From assembly GCA_015472025.1 (NCBI GenBank), contig BNHL01000001.1:4762001-4826000 (forward strand): 64,000 nucleotides of DNA, in the 5' to 3' direction. Source of the stretch: Cytophagales bacterium WSM2-2. GTDB lineage: Bacteria > Bacteroidota > Bacteroidia > Cytophagales > Cyclobacteriaceae. Each line of letters begins with the position of its first letter. Within the stretch, counting starts at the first letter, position 1. The notes beneath the pieces are model-generated. The model saw nothing but the letters and a program-made list of their open reading frames with translations, was not told the origin of the DNA and did not search any database. Position numbers and translations under genes: made by a program. This document shows positions 34,119-43,700 of the stretch, one piece after another.

Positions 34119-34856
34119 ATGAGCAGAGAAACGGTTATTGAAATTAGGAATTTGAATAAATCATTTGGCAGCAACCATGTGTTGAAAAATTTTGAAATGG
34201 ATTTGCTTAAAGGAGAAAACCTTGCCGTATTGGGGAAGTCAGGATCCGGGAAATCAGTACTTATAAAATGCATTATTGGTCTGTATCTTCCGGAAGAGGG
34301 ATCGATTCGCTTATTTGACAAAGACATTAGTGAATTTGACCATGATGAATGGGACAAGATTCGCCAGCGGGTAGGGTTTCTCTTTCAAAGCAATGCTTTA
34401 TATGACTCCATGACGGTTCGTGAGAACCTGGAGTTTCCGCTAAGGCGGCATGACACCAAAGAGCGATCCGTGCCTGACACCGAAAACCTGATTCGTGAAA
34501 CACTGGCCAACGTTGGACTGGAACATACTATTGACATGATGCCTGCGGAGCTATCGGGAGGAATGCGGAAACGTATTGCCCTCGCAAGAACCCTCATTTT
34601 GAAACCAGAAATTATTTTGTACGATGAACCCACTACAGGGCTTGATCCCATCACCGCAAGAGAAATCAGTAATCTGATTCTTGACGTTCAGAAAAAATAC
34701 AATACGTCATCTGTAATCATTTCGCATGACATGAATTGCATCAATATCACTTCGAACAGGATTATCATGCTAATTGATGGCAAATGCTACAAGGACGGAG
34801 ACTACGATTCACTCAAAAACTCAGCTGATCAGAAAATCAAAGAATTTTTCGAATAA
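34119..34856 (+). CDS. MlaF-like ABC ATPase
   Basis: This 245-residue ABC ATPase has Walker A GKSGSGKS at about 39-46, Q-loop FLFQSNALYDSMTVREN and signature LSGGMRKR. Walker B is ILYDEPTTGLDP, and the switch His is in ISHDMN. FQSNALYDSMTVRENL and GGMRKRIALAR are characteristic of the MlaF/Mkl group. It energises lipid movement between inner membrane and MCE protein. Confidence 0.94.
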   Translation: MSRETVIEIRNLNKSFGSNHVLKNFEMDLLKGENLAVLGKSGSGKSVLIKCIIGLYLPEEGSIRLFDKDISEFDHDEWDKIRQRVGFLFQSNALYDSMTVRENLEFPLRRHDTKERSVPDTENLIRETLANVGLEHTIDMMPAELSGGMRKRIALARTLILKPEIILYDEPTTGLDPITAREISNLILDVQKKYNTSSVIISHDMNCINITSNRIIMLIDGKCYKDGDYDSLKNSADQKIKEFFE

Positions 34857-34861
34857 GAATT

Positions 34862-35833
34862 ATGAAAACAAGAAATGTCGATAATGCAAAATTGGGAATG
34901 TTCGTTATGGCGGGACTGGTGTTCCTTATCTTCTCACTTTATATGATCGGAAGGAACAGAAATTTATTCTCTTCATCTTTTACGATCAGCGCCAATTTCC
35001 GAAACATCAACGGCCTCATGCCGGGTAACAACGTTCGTTTCTCCGGCATCGATGTCGGGACGGTTGCGCACATTGAAATCATCAGCGATACGCTCGTCAA
35101 AGTATCGATGGTGATCGATAACAAAGTCAGAAATTTCATCAAGAAAAATGCAGTTGCATCGGTTGGCACCGATGGATTGATGGGAAATAAGCTCATCAAC
35201 ATCAACTCTACCGTTGAGCCGGCACCTCCAATTGCTGCGGGCGATGTACTCGCATCACTACGGCCGATAGAAGGTGATGAGATGTTGCGAACACTGAATA
35301 CAACTAACGAGAACATGGCCATCATCAGCAACGATCTCAAACGCATTACCCAGCGCATTAACAACAGCAATGCACTATGGAAACTTACCTCGGATTCTAC
35401 GATCGTTAAAGATATCAAAGAAGCCGGGGCTAATTTGAAACATGCCGGCCGTAGGATTGCTGAAACAGTAGATGTAGCTTCTGATCTCATGAAAAATGTG
35501 AAGCAGGGAAAAGGCTTAGCTGGTGTAATATTGAGTGATAGCACTTTATCCAAGAAATTAAAGACCGCTGTCACTAATATTGAAGAAGTCTCTCAGAGAT
35601 CAGTTCAGTTGACCGGTACATTGAATGACATGATGAAGCAAGTTAAAGCTGGCAAGGGCTCAGCTGGTGCTTTAATATCTGACACTACAATGGCTAAAAA
35701 ACTGAAGTCTACATTGGTTAATGTCGAACAGGGTACTCAGCGATTTAATGAGAATATGGAAGCGCTGAAACACAACTTCCTGTTCAAAGGATATTTTCGC
35801 AGGCTCGAAAAGGCAAACAAACAAAAGAAGTAG
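34862..35833 (+). CDS. MCE/MlaD-family periplasmic lipid-binding protein
   Basis: This 323-residue protein has one N-terminal membrane anchor (about 14-29) and an MCE domain at about 38-115 (INGLMPGNNVRFSGIDVGTVAHIEI ... GTDGLMGNKLINI). Next comes a helical tail. Two copies of a segment in the tail are similar: MKNVKQGKGLAGVILSDSTL and MKQVKAGKGSAGALISDTTM, spaced about 60 residues apart, an internal duplication. MCE proteins hold lipids and pass them across the periplasm. No MlaA, MlaB or MlaC genes are in the window. Confidence 0.92.
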   Translation: MKTRNVDNAKLGMFVMAGLVFLIFSLYMIGRNRNLFSSSFTISANFRNINGLMPGNNVRFSGIDVGTVAHIEIISDTLVKVSMVIDNKVRNFIKKNAVASVGTDGLMGNKLININSTVEPAPPIAAGDVLASLRPIEGDEMLRTLNTTNENMAIISNDLKRITQRINNSNALWKLTSDSTIVKDIKEAGANLKHAGRRIAETVDVASDLMKNVKQGKGLAGVILSDSTLSKKLKTAVTNIEEVSQRSVQLTGTLNDMMKQVKAGKGSAGALISDTTMAKKLKSTLVNVEQGTQRFNENMEALKHNFLFKGYFRRLEKANKQKK

Positions 35834-35834
35834 C

Positions 35835-36650
35835 CTAGTGCCAGAAAACAAAAGTCGGATACTCAAGGATCATTGAAATTTGTCTGACCACATTGCCCTT
35901 AAATAATTTCTCCATGAAGGTCCGGTGGTGAAACGACAATGCGAGTACATCTGCCTGGTGGGTTTTCATGTAGTGATCTAAAGCCCACGAAATATCCTTT
36001 GAAAAAAGACTTTCAAAATTCCATTCAATATCTCTCACAGCCCGGGCCAGGACAGCTTCCCGTAATGCTTGCAACTTATGATGTGCTTCATTAGAAGGCT
36101 CATCTTCAGAGACGTGCACTACTCTAACCGCGGCCTTGATCGGAACCACCAACCTCTTTAGTTGGTCAATTAAAAAAATCGGGTTTGTATCCGGCTCGAA
36201 TGCATACACGATATTTTGTATGGGTTTATAAACGTAGCCCTGGGGAACAATCATAAGCGGGCATTGCGTCTTTTCGATTACATGGTATGTATTGGTGCCA
36301 AATATGTATTGATAAGAATTACTCACGCCATTAGTTCCCATAATAATCAAGTCTTGTTTTTTTGCCTGATTGGCTATCGCTTCTGGCAGGGTATTGGTGG
36401 TACAGTCAATACAGTAATTACAAGGAACCTGAAACTCAAATTGTATTTCATTGCTCATCTCCTGCAAACGAATTGAAATATCTTCTGAGCTGTCCTTTGC
36501 CTGGTGCTCTAGCGGCAAAGCTTCAGGCCAAACTGAAACGCGAACGTAAAGCAAGGTAAGCTGACCGGAAAGCACTTTGGCCAGATGTGCAGCATATTCC
36601 ATTCCATTAATTGCTGCTTCTGAAAAATCCATAGGACACAGTATTTTCAT
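35835..36650 (-). CDS. Universal stress protein, tandem UspA type
   Basis: This 271-residue protein starts MKILCPMDFSEAAINGMEYA. The nucleotide loop in the first domain is MGTNGVSNSYQYIFGTNT, with G-T in place of the usual G-S. The C-terminal half is a degenerate Usp fold. It is most like the protein encoded at 20.6 kb (shared MGTNGV and C-terminal pattern including LAL, FHHRTFMEKLFKGNVVRQI). The gene is convergent with the MCE gene (1 bp apart) and follows the DUF4136 lipoprotein gene by 29 bp. Confidence 0.94.
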   Translation of the reverse strand: MKILCPMDFSEAAINGMEYAAHLAKVLSGQLTLLYVRVSVWPEALPLEHQAKDSSEDISIRLQEMSNEIQFEFQVPCNYCIDCTTNTLPEAIANQAKKQDLIIMGTNGVSNSYQYIFGTNTYHVIEKTQCPLMIVPQGYVYKPIQNIVYAFEPDTNPIFLIDQLKRLVVPIKAAVRVVHVSEDEPSNEAHHKLQALREAVLARAVRDIEWNFESLFSKDISWALDHYMKTHQADVLALSFHHRTFMEKLFKGNVVRQISMILEYPTFVFWH

Positions 36651-36679
36651 AAAATGTCGTTGTTGAATTTCTGGGGAAT

Positions 36680-37198
36680 CTATTTCTTAGCAGGTAGTTT
36701 TGTGAATAGCTTCACAATGGCTTCATCAATTTTGACTTCGGAAAGATCAGAGGCGGGATCATCAAGTATTTGAGAAGCATAACCACGCCAGATAAGGCAG
36801 TTGGAAATGTCCATGATATCAATGATTAGTGTGCCTTGATTATACTTGTAATAAGCTATTTCTGGGCGCATCCAGGATGCATCATGATGGAAAACAGGGT
36901 TTTCACGATAAGCAACCATATCGTCCACTACGATATGATAATGCAGCACAAGTTCCGCTTGCTGTGCAGACTCAAGGTAGCCCTTCTTCCTAAGCTCCTT
37001 GTTTACGGCTGATTTAATTCGTTTATCATTGAGTTCATTGTAATAGATGGGGTTTCGGTTGCTCTCAATATTTTTTATCTCACTCCACCGATAGTAAGTA
37101 TAAGTTCTGATGTCGTAATCTTTGTCATGGTCAGTAAAAACACGAATGTCGGACGAACATGAAACGACAAGCATAGCAAACACAAAGAACCTCTTCAT
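36680..37198 (-). CDS. DUF4136-like lipoprotein
   Basis: This 172-residue lipoprotein has a leader ending VVSC (Cys14). The body has TYTYYRWSEIKN, the helix KRIKSAVNKELRKKGYLES, AELVLHYHIVVDD, then GTLIIDIMDISNCLIWRGYASQIL. This is the order seen in DUF4136 proteins: a conserved linker, a hydrophobic strand carrying the ligand, and a DIxD strand. Function is unknown; members are cell-envelope proteins found with stress genes. It forms a unit with the downstream stress-protein gene and is divergent from the OsmC gene. Confidence 0.9.
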   Translation of the reverse strand: MKRFFVFAMLVVSCSSDIRVFTDHDKDYDIRTYTYYRWSEIKNIESNRNPIYYNELNDKRIKSAVNKELRKKGYLESAQQAELVLHYHIVVDDMVAYRENPVFHHDASWMRPEIAYYKYNQGTLIIDIMDISNCLIWRGYASQILDDPASDLSEVKIDEAIVKLFTKLPAKK

Positions 37199-37247
37199 AG
37201 TTGATTTTTTTTACCCATAAAGGGAACCAATTGGGTCCGTTTATAAG

Positions 37248-37283
37248 ATGAGAATGATCAGGATTTATTCTGATCGTTCTCAT
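37248..37283. repeat. 14-bp inverted repeat between DUF4136 and OsmC genes
   Basis: The arms ATGAGAATGATCAG and CTGATCGTTCTCAT are complementary except for one position, which would form a T/U-G pair on the plus-strand transcript. They are separated by the 8-nt spacer GATTTATT. It lies 50 bp before the DUF4136 start and 35 bp before the OsmC ATG, so in a divergent promoter region. No T-run follows on either strand. An operator for a dimeric regulator is more likely than a terminator. Confidence 0.6.
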
Positions 37284-37317
37284 AGACTTTCCTTGTTATT
37301 CACTGTTGATTGCGGGC

Positions 37318-37791
37318 ATGAAAACTGAAACACCTTATTTTTATCACGTAGATGTAAAATGGAGTAAGGAGCGTAAGGGAATAATGTGCTCCCCTGAACT
37401 GAAGACAAATCTTGGAGAAAACGGATGCATCGAGGTGGCCACTCCCCCGGAATTTGACAAAGGCATGCACGGTATATGGTCGCCAGAGCATTTGTTTACG
37501 GCCTCCGTATGCAGTTGCTTTATGACAACATTCCTGGCCATTGCAGAAAACTCCAGGCTTGATTTCTTGTCATTCAACTGCAGAGGTACTGGCAAACTTG
37601 ACTCTCAAGAAGGAAAGTTGCAAATGACAGAAATAGCACTTCAACCCGAGGTCACACTTCAAGATGAGGAGAAACGAGAACTTGCATTACGCGTGCTTCA
37701 GAAGGCTGAAAAAAACTGTTTGATTACCACCTCGATAAAATCTAAAGTAGTTGTTGAGTCATTAGTTCACTGCATAGCGAACTCTAAATAG
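37318..37791 (+). CDS. OsmC/Ohr-family protein
   Basis: This 157-residue protein carries the two conserved cysteines of the OsmC family. One is in ASVCSCFMTTFLAIAENS (peroxidatic position) and the other in KAEKNCLITTSIKSKVVV (resolving position). PEHLFTASVCSCF is typical of the YhfA-like OsmC group. Such proteins reduce organic hydroperoxides in the cytoplasm with dihydrolipoamide or related reductants. The ATG at 37318 is chosen over the TTG at 37306. It begins 35 bp after the large inverted repeat. Confidence 0.92.
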   Translation: MKTETPYFYHVDVKWSKERKGIMCSPELKTNLGENGCIEVATPPEFDKGMHGIWSPEHLFTASVCSCFMTTFLAIAENSRLDFLSFNCRGTGKLDSQEGKLQMTEIALQPEVTLQDEEKRELALRVLQKAEKNCLITTSIKSKVVVESLVHCIANSK

Positions 37792-37865
37792 AAATTGTGG
37801 TTTGAATTAAACCTCATCTGACGCTTTGTTGGATCCTGCCCTTTCCAATCCTAAGGCATCTTAAT

Positions 37866-37891
37866 CCCGGTTAAGCGCCCGATTAACCCGG
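37866..37891. repeat. Imperfect hairpin downstream of OsmC gene
   Basis: CCCGGTTAA and TTAACCCGG can pair over 9 positions with one C-C mismatch around an 8-nt loop. It lies 74 bp after the OsmC stop and 79 bp before the next gene. No T-run follows, so its role as a terminator or operator is open. Confidence 0.35.
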
Positions 37892-37969
37892 TTCATCAGG
37901 AAAGCATTCGTTACCCGGCAAATAGGTTCTTACTTCAATGTATTAACACTCCAAATTTGCCAAATCGTT

Positions 37970-38875
37970 ATGCATAAAAAATTACTTCTACTCCTATTCA
38001 TAATTCAGGGCCCGGTCACCATTAGTCAGAAGAATTCAGCGTCCATGGATTTTGAAATAATTGATCTGTCCCAACGACAGTTGAAGGTTATGAACAGGTA
38101 TAAGAATTCGACTATTCAGGAAAGAAACATCATTTTGATTGATTCAATCTATAAACCCTACCGACATCTGTGGGAAGGATACCTTGGTGACGAGAATGCT
38201 TTTACGCGGTGGTTAAATGAAACAGCGTTTCGTGAACTCACGGATTACAACGACAAGGCATTCGGAATTGATTTATTAAAACTGAATGAGCATCTCAAGA
38301 ATACCGCGATGGCAATGGATAAACTGACGGGGCACCGTCCGAAAGGGCGATGGTATATTTTTTACGGGCCAAAATGGACAAATCTGGGAGGCTTTCCAGA
38401 CGGATCTATGTTGATTGACCTGGCCAACAAACTAAATAATAAGTTTGAAAATATTGTCAGGGCTTTTCCACACGAACTTAACCATCAAATCTTCTCCACT
38501 GCCCCGAGATCGAAAAATCAGGTCTTAAGTCGAGTGCTAGACGAAGGATTTGCCTGTTATGTCAGTCATATTTATTACAACTCAAAATATACAATACTAA
38601 GTGAACTTGGCTATACTGCAGAAGAGTACAATTCGTGCGTAAAATACGACAACGATATTTTCAATCTTTTTATGGAACACTATGCTTCCCCCACTGACAA
38701 GACAGCATCAGACTTTGCTAACCGAAGCTATCGGTTCAATGACAAGTACCCTGCCGCACTCGGTTACTACATCGGGTTTAAGATTGTGGAGAACTATGTT
38801 CACGCAAATGGTAAAGAGTCGTGGAAAGATATTTATGAGCTCACACCCGAAATTGTACTAAAAAGTAGCAAGTAA
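37970..38875 (+). CDS. HEXXH metalloprotease-like secreted protein
   Basis: This is a 301-residue protein with a signal peptide (about 1-19). The zinc-binding motif HELNH is at residues 168-172, preceded by hydrophobic FPH context. A third possible ligand, Glu192, lies in DEGFACYVS, the gluzincin pattern HEXXH...E. It resembles the DUF2268/DUF5700 predicted zinc proteases loosely. It probably acts in the periplasm or outside the cell; the substrate is unknown. It is a single gene flanked by spacers. Confidence 0.75.
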   Translation: MHKKLLLLLFIIQGPVTISQKNSASMDFEIIDLSQRQLKVMNRYKNSTIQERNIILIDSIYKPYRHLWEGYLGDENAFTRWLNETAFRELTDYNDKAFGIDLLKLNEHLKNTAMAMDKLTGHRPKGRWYIFYGPKWTNLGGFPDGSMLIDLANKLNNKFENIVRAFPHELNHQIFSTAPRSKNQVLSRVLDEGFACYVSHIYYNSKYTILSELGYTAEEYNSCVKYDNDIFNLFMEHYASPTDKTASDFANRSYRFNDKYPAALGYYIGFKIVENYVHANGKESWKDIYELTPEIVLKSSK

Positions 38876-39296
38876 TCAACCCAAGACATCAAACTTCTGA
38901 GCCGTTCAAAAGCCAGGTGATTTTATCTGACTCAGGCGGTCGCTTTTACATTCGTTTGGACTGAGTCCATTCTTTTGTGCTAATCGAGAAGGCCCTTTTA
39001 TATCTTCTAGTTTATCAATAGCGACTAATTTATTGATACACTTCTGTTTACTCCGCCACTTAGCTTTCTCCTTACCTTCACCAGGCTTCAGTTTCCTGGG
39101 TAGAAACAGTGTCTTGGTAAGTCGAAAATGGTCCCCCATTTTTTAAGCGCATTTGTCCTAAGAGAATTTCGCAATAACCGATTTCTTACTTCCAAACTAT
39201 TCCCGAAGAATTGTTGTTGACACAACTCATCCAAAGTATTACCATTGCACTTTATTCTCATTCCTGACGAAAAATCACGCTTACTTTTTGTTGACT
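38876..39296. other. 421-bp spacer before the efflux operon
   Basis: The spacer separates the metalloprotease-like gene from the efflux operon. It holds one weak minus-strand frame (38906-39139) but no recognisable RNA, mobile element or conserved operator. The promoter of the efflux operon should lie in its last 100 bp, which are AT-rich, though I cannot fix the elements. Confidence 0.4.
38906..39139 (-). CDS. Possible small basic protein, 77 aa (doubtful)
   Basis: An open frame in the spacer before the efflux operon encodes a lysine-rich, hydrophilic protein (MGDHFRLTKTLFLPRKLKPG; EKAKWRSKQKCINKLVAIDK). It has no family resemblance, signal peptide or membrane helix. It may be a decayed gene end or chance. 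Confidence 0.25.
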   Translation of the reverse strand: MGDHFRLTKTLFLPRKLKPGEGKEKAKWRSKQKCINKLVAIDKLEDIKGPSRLAQKNGLSPNECKSDRLSQIKSPGF

Positions 39297-40739
39297 ATGA
39301 CCGGATTTGATCCTGTGAAGGCAGTATGCCGTGCTGTCGTTCTGACGTCATTTATCTTTTGTACCGGCCATTGGTGCTCTGGGCAAAACCAGGTCCTTGG
39401 TATTTCGGAGGCAGTAAATACCGGTCTTAAAAACTACCAGACGATCCAGGCCAAGCGCAATTACTATTATGCATCGTCTGCCCTGCTGAAAAACACGAAG
39501 AACGAATACCTTCCGAACCTGATCGCCTCATTGCAACAGGATTATGGAACCGTAAATAGTCAGTATGGTCCGCTCGGTGCTGTAGGTATTGCCGGTGCCG
39601 GTGGCGGTTTGGCCGCAGCTTCTTCCGGGCCTCTGTCCACATCGCAAAGTTGGAATGCTGCTTTTGGCGCGCTTTACCTCGCTACGGTGAACTGGGAATT
39701 TTATTCGTTCGGCCGCGTGCGTTCTAAAATAAAAATGTCTGGTGCACAAGCCAACCGTGACTCTGCCGACCTGGTGCAAGAGCAGTTCATTCACAGTGTC
39801 CGCGTATCGGGCGCTTACCTCAACTTGCTGGTAGCGCAGCGCCTGATGACGGTAGCTCAATCGAATCTGAACAGAACGGTTTATACACAGCAAGCGGTCA
39901 GGGCAAGAACCCGGGCCGGTTTGAATCCGGGAGTAGATTCGGCACAAGCCAATTCGGAAGTGTCACGTGCAATGCTGGCGCTGATCGAGGCAAGCAATAG
40001 CGAACAACAGACCCGAAACATACTCGCCCAGTACCTTAAAGTAGCCCCGGACCCTTTCTTATTGGATACAACATTGTTTAACCGGACACCTTCCGAGTTT
40101 AAGACAACATCTACTGCAGCTGACAATCCGCAAGCAAAATTTTATAAAAGCCGTTTGGAATTCAGTGACCGCACGGCTTCATTTCTTAAGAAGAGCATTC
40201 TTCCCGGTTTCAATTTTTTCAGTGTTCTTCAAACAAGGGCATCAGGATTTGCCAATAACTATACACCGGATTTTCCCGAGCGCTATTCCAAAAGCTACCT
40301 CGATGGAGTCAACCCCACACGAAGCAATTATTTATTAGGCGTTTCTTTGTCATGGAATGTGATGAGCATGCCTAAAATACAGCAGCAGGTCAATGCACAG
40401 CGGTTTGTTTCTGCCGCTTATCAAAATGAATATGACCTGATCGAGACTCAACTACGGGATCAACTGATCCTGGCAGATCAAAAAATTGCAAACTGTCTGC
40501 TGAGTGTAAGAGAAGTGCCCTTTCAACTGAAGGCTGCTTCGGATGCCTACATTCAGAAAAGTGCACTCTATAAAAACGGGCTTACTACACTGGTCGACTT
40601 GCAACAGGCACTCTATGCACTCAGTCGTGCAGAAGCGGATATGAGCGTGGCATATATTAACCTATGGCTGGCCTTACTTCAGAAAGCGGCCGCTTCCGGT
40701 GATTTTGACTTATTCATTAAACAAGCAGGCCGCCTATGA
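39297..40739 (+). CDS. TolC-family outer-membrane efflux protein
   Basis: This 480-residue protein has a signal peptide (about 1-30, up to GHWCSGQ) and two outer-membrane efflux repeats of long helices and beta segments (LGISEAVNTGLKNYQTIQAKRNYYYASS ... LGVSLSWNVMSMPKIQQQVNAQ). A Gly/Ala-rich insert lies at about 95-125 (GAVGIAGAGGGLAAA). It forms the trimeric outer-membrane duct of a tripartite pump. The ATG at 39297 is chosen over a TTG at 39288. Its stop overlaps the RND gene start (ATGA). Confidence 0.93.
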   Translation: MTGFDPVKAVCRAVVLTSFIFCTGHWCSGQNQVLGISEAVNTGLKNYQTIQAKRNYYYASSALLKNTKNEYLPNLIASLQQDYGTVNSQYGPLGAVGIAGAGGGLAAASSGPLSTSQSWNAAFGALYLATVNWEFYSFGRVRSKIKMSGAQANRDSADLVQEQFIHSVRVSGAYLNLLVAQRLMTVAQSNLNRTVYTQQAVRARTRAGLNPGVDSAQANSEVSRAMLALIEASNSEQQTRNILAQYLKVAPDPFLLDTTLFNRTPSEFKTTSTAADNPQAKFYKSRLEFSDRTASFLKKSILPGFNFFSVLQTRASGFANNYTPDFPERYSKSYLDGVNPTRSNYLLGVSLSWNVMSMPKIQQQVNAQRFVSAAYQNEYDLIETQLRDQLILADQKIANCLLSVREVPFQLKAASDAYIQKSALYKNGLTTLVDLQQALYALSRAEADMSVAYINLWLALLQKAAASGDFDLFIKQAGRL

Positions 40740-43700
40740 ACCTGATCCGATTTGCCCTGCGAAAACCTATCAGCATCCTGGTGATTGTAGCCGGTTTGTT
40801 CTTTTTTGGAATTAATGCCGTGCGAAATATCAAGATTGATATTTTTCCTTCACTCAATTTGCCGGTGATCTATTTGTCGCATCCTTTTGGCGGTTATTCT
40901 CCTTCGCAGATGGAAGCGTTCTTCGGCAAGCCTTATGTAAACCTGATGCTGTTTGTCTCCGGTGTGAAGAGCATCGAAACCAGGAACATCCAGGGCCTCA
41001 CACTGATGAAGCTGACGTTTTATGAAGGAACCAACATGGCACAGGCGGCAGCAGAAGTCTCCGCATTCAGCAACCGTGCACAGGCGGGTTTTCCTCCGGG
41101 TAGTAATCCTCCATTTATCATCCGCTTTGATGCTTCAACATTGCCTGTCGGTCAATTGGTGTTGAGCAGCAAAGTGAGATCGAACAATGAACTGCTGGAC
41201 ATGGCCAACGTCTATGTGCGCTCTTCGTTTACCTCTATTCCCGGACTAGTCTCCCCTGCTCCATTTGGAGGAAACATACGCACCGTTGTAGTCAAAGTTG
41301 ACCCGGAGTTGCTGCGTACACATAATCTCACACCTGACCAGATTGTCGAAGCCATTCGTGTAAACAACCAAACGTCTCCTGCGGGCAATGTTCGTATCAA
41401 TGACTATAATTACCTCACTCCCACCAACACTACGATCAAGACAATAAAGGATTTTGAAACTATTCCGTTGTTCAGGGGAAGTGCATCGAATCTTTATCTG
41501 CGCGATGTGGCCACAGTGGAAGATGGCTCCGACATTAATACAGGATACGCACTTGTTAACGGAAAGCGTTCGGTATATCTGCCTGTAACGAAATCGGCCG
41601 ATGCTTCCACCTGGGAAGTGGTGCAAAACCTGAAGAAAGCAATCCCCCGCTTTCAGAGCCTGCTGCCAGACGATGTTGAATTGTCTTATGAATTTGATCA
41701 ATCTGTTTATGTGATCAACTCCGTAAAAAGTTTAGTCAGTGAAGGCGTGATCGGTGCTTTGCTCACAGGGCTGATGGTGCTACTTTTTTTGAAAGATCCC
41801 CGCGGGGCACTCATTGTAATTCTCACTATTCCGACATCCATCATTTCAGGGATCTTGTTTTTGTCGTTGTTCAACCAGACGATCAACATCATGACACTGA
41901 GCGGGCTGTCGCTTGCCATCGGTATCCTGGTAGATGAGTCCACTGTTACGATAGAGAACATTCACCAGCATTTCGACATGGGCAAGCCCAAGGCTCTTGC
42001 CATCTGGGATGCCTGCAAGGAAATTGCTTTTCCCAAGTTGCTGATCCTGTTTTGTATCCTCGCGGTATTTGCACCTGCATTTACTATGTCTGGAATCCCG
42101 GGAGCATTGTTCCTTCCACTCGCCATGGCCATTGCATTCTCCATGATCACTTCCTACTTCCTGGCGCAGACGTTTGTTCCAATCATGGCCAACTGGATCA
42201 TGAAGAACCGGCATGAGAAAGCACAGGCAGGAGTTGCCGATGGAACCGAAGGAGCAGACGTATGGGAACAGAAGAAACAAATGCTTCACAAGGAAGAAAA
42301 CCTGTTGACGCCTTTCGAACGGTTGCGAAACAGGTTCATTCGTTTCCTTAACCGGATGATCCCTTATCAAAAAATAATTGTGGCATCGTACGTGTTGGTG
42401 ATTTCCGGACTCGTTGTTCTTTTACTGGCTTCTATTGGCAAAGATGTATTGCCCAAAGTCAACAGCGGCCAGTTCCAGGTACGCATCAAGGCTAAGGAAG
42501 GAACCCGTATGGAACGGACCGAAGTCATTTTATTGAAGACGGTGAATGCGTTGAGAGAGCTTGTGGGTAAAGAGAACATTGCTATCACTTCTTCTTATGT
42601 GGGCCAACACCCGGGGCAGTTCTCTTCGAACCCGATCTACCTCTTCATGAGCGGACCTCACGAGGCTGTTCTGCAAGTGAACCTTGAAGAGGACTATGAA
42701 GAAAACCTGGACGACCTCAAAGAACGCTTCCGAATCAAAATGAAAGAAGTGCTGCCCGATGTCAAACTTTCGTTCGAGCCGATCCAACTTACCGATAAAA
42801 TCCTGAGTCAGGGAGCTGCAACACCAATTGAAGTGCGGATTATAGGAAAGAATAAAAAACAGAACGAGATCTATGCGGCTAAAGTCGTTGAAAGACTTCG
42901 TAAAATCTCTTTCCTTCGTGATGTACAGCTGGCACAGCCGGTGAAGTATCCTTCGCTGAACATCGATATTGACCGTACCCGGGCAGCTCAGCTGAGTGTT
43001 GAAATTTCTGATATCTCGCGTTCGCTGATTGCTTCTACATCGTCTTCGAGATTTACCGAAAAGAATATCTGGCTCGATGAGAAGGTCGGGTTGAGCTACA
43101 GCGTACAAGTACAAATCCCTGAAAACAAGATGAACAGCGTTGACGAGCTGGGCGAAATCCCTGTGCTCCGCAATTCGTTACGTCCGGTCTTAAGTGATGT
43201 AGCCACTATTCAGCAAGACACCACGTATGGTGAAAACGATAACATTGGGGCTATCCCTTACCTATCAGTTACTGCAAATCTTCACAAGATTGATTTGGGT
43301 ACAGCGCAAAAAGAAGTCGATAAAGTGCTAAGCAACATTGGTAAACTTCCGCGCGGACTCTCCATCGAGACGAAAGGACTGACACAGGTGCTGAATGAAA
43401 CGTTGAGCAGCCTCCAGGCAGGATTGATTGTGGCTATTGTTGTGATCTTCCTGATGCTCGCAGCAAATTTCCAGTCGTTTAAAGTTTCACTGGTGGTGCT
43501 TGCTACTATCCCGGCTGTAGTGCTTGGCTCATTGATATTATTGCTGATCACCGGATCGACACTTAATCTGCAATCGTACATGGGTATTATCATGTCGGTG
43601 GGGGTCTCTATTGCGAACTCCGTACTGCTCATAACCAATGCCGAGCAACTCCGCTTGCACAAGACTAGCGCGTGGGAGGCGGCAGAAGAAGCTGCTGCCC

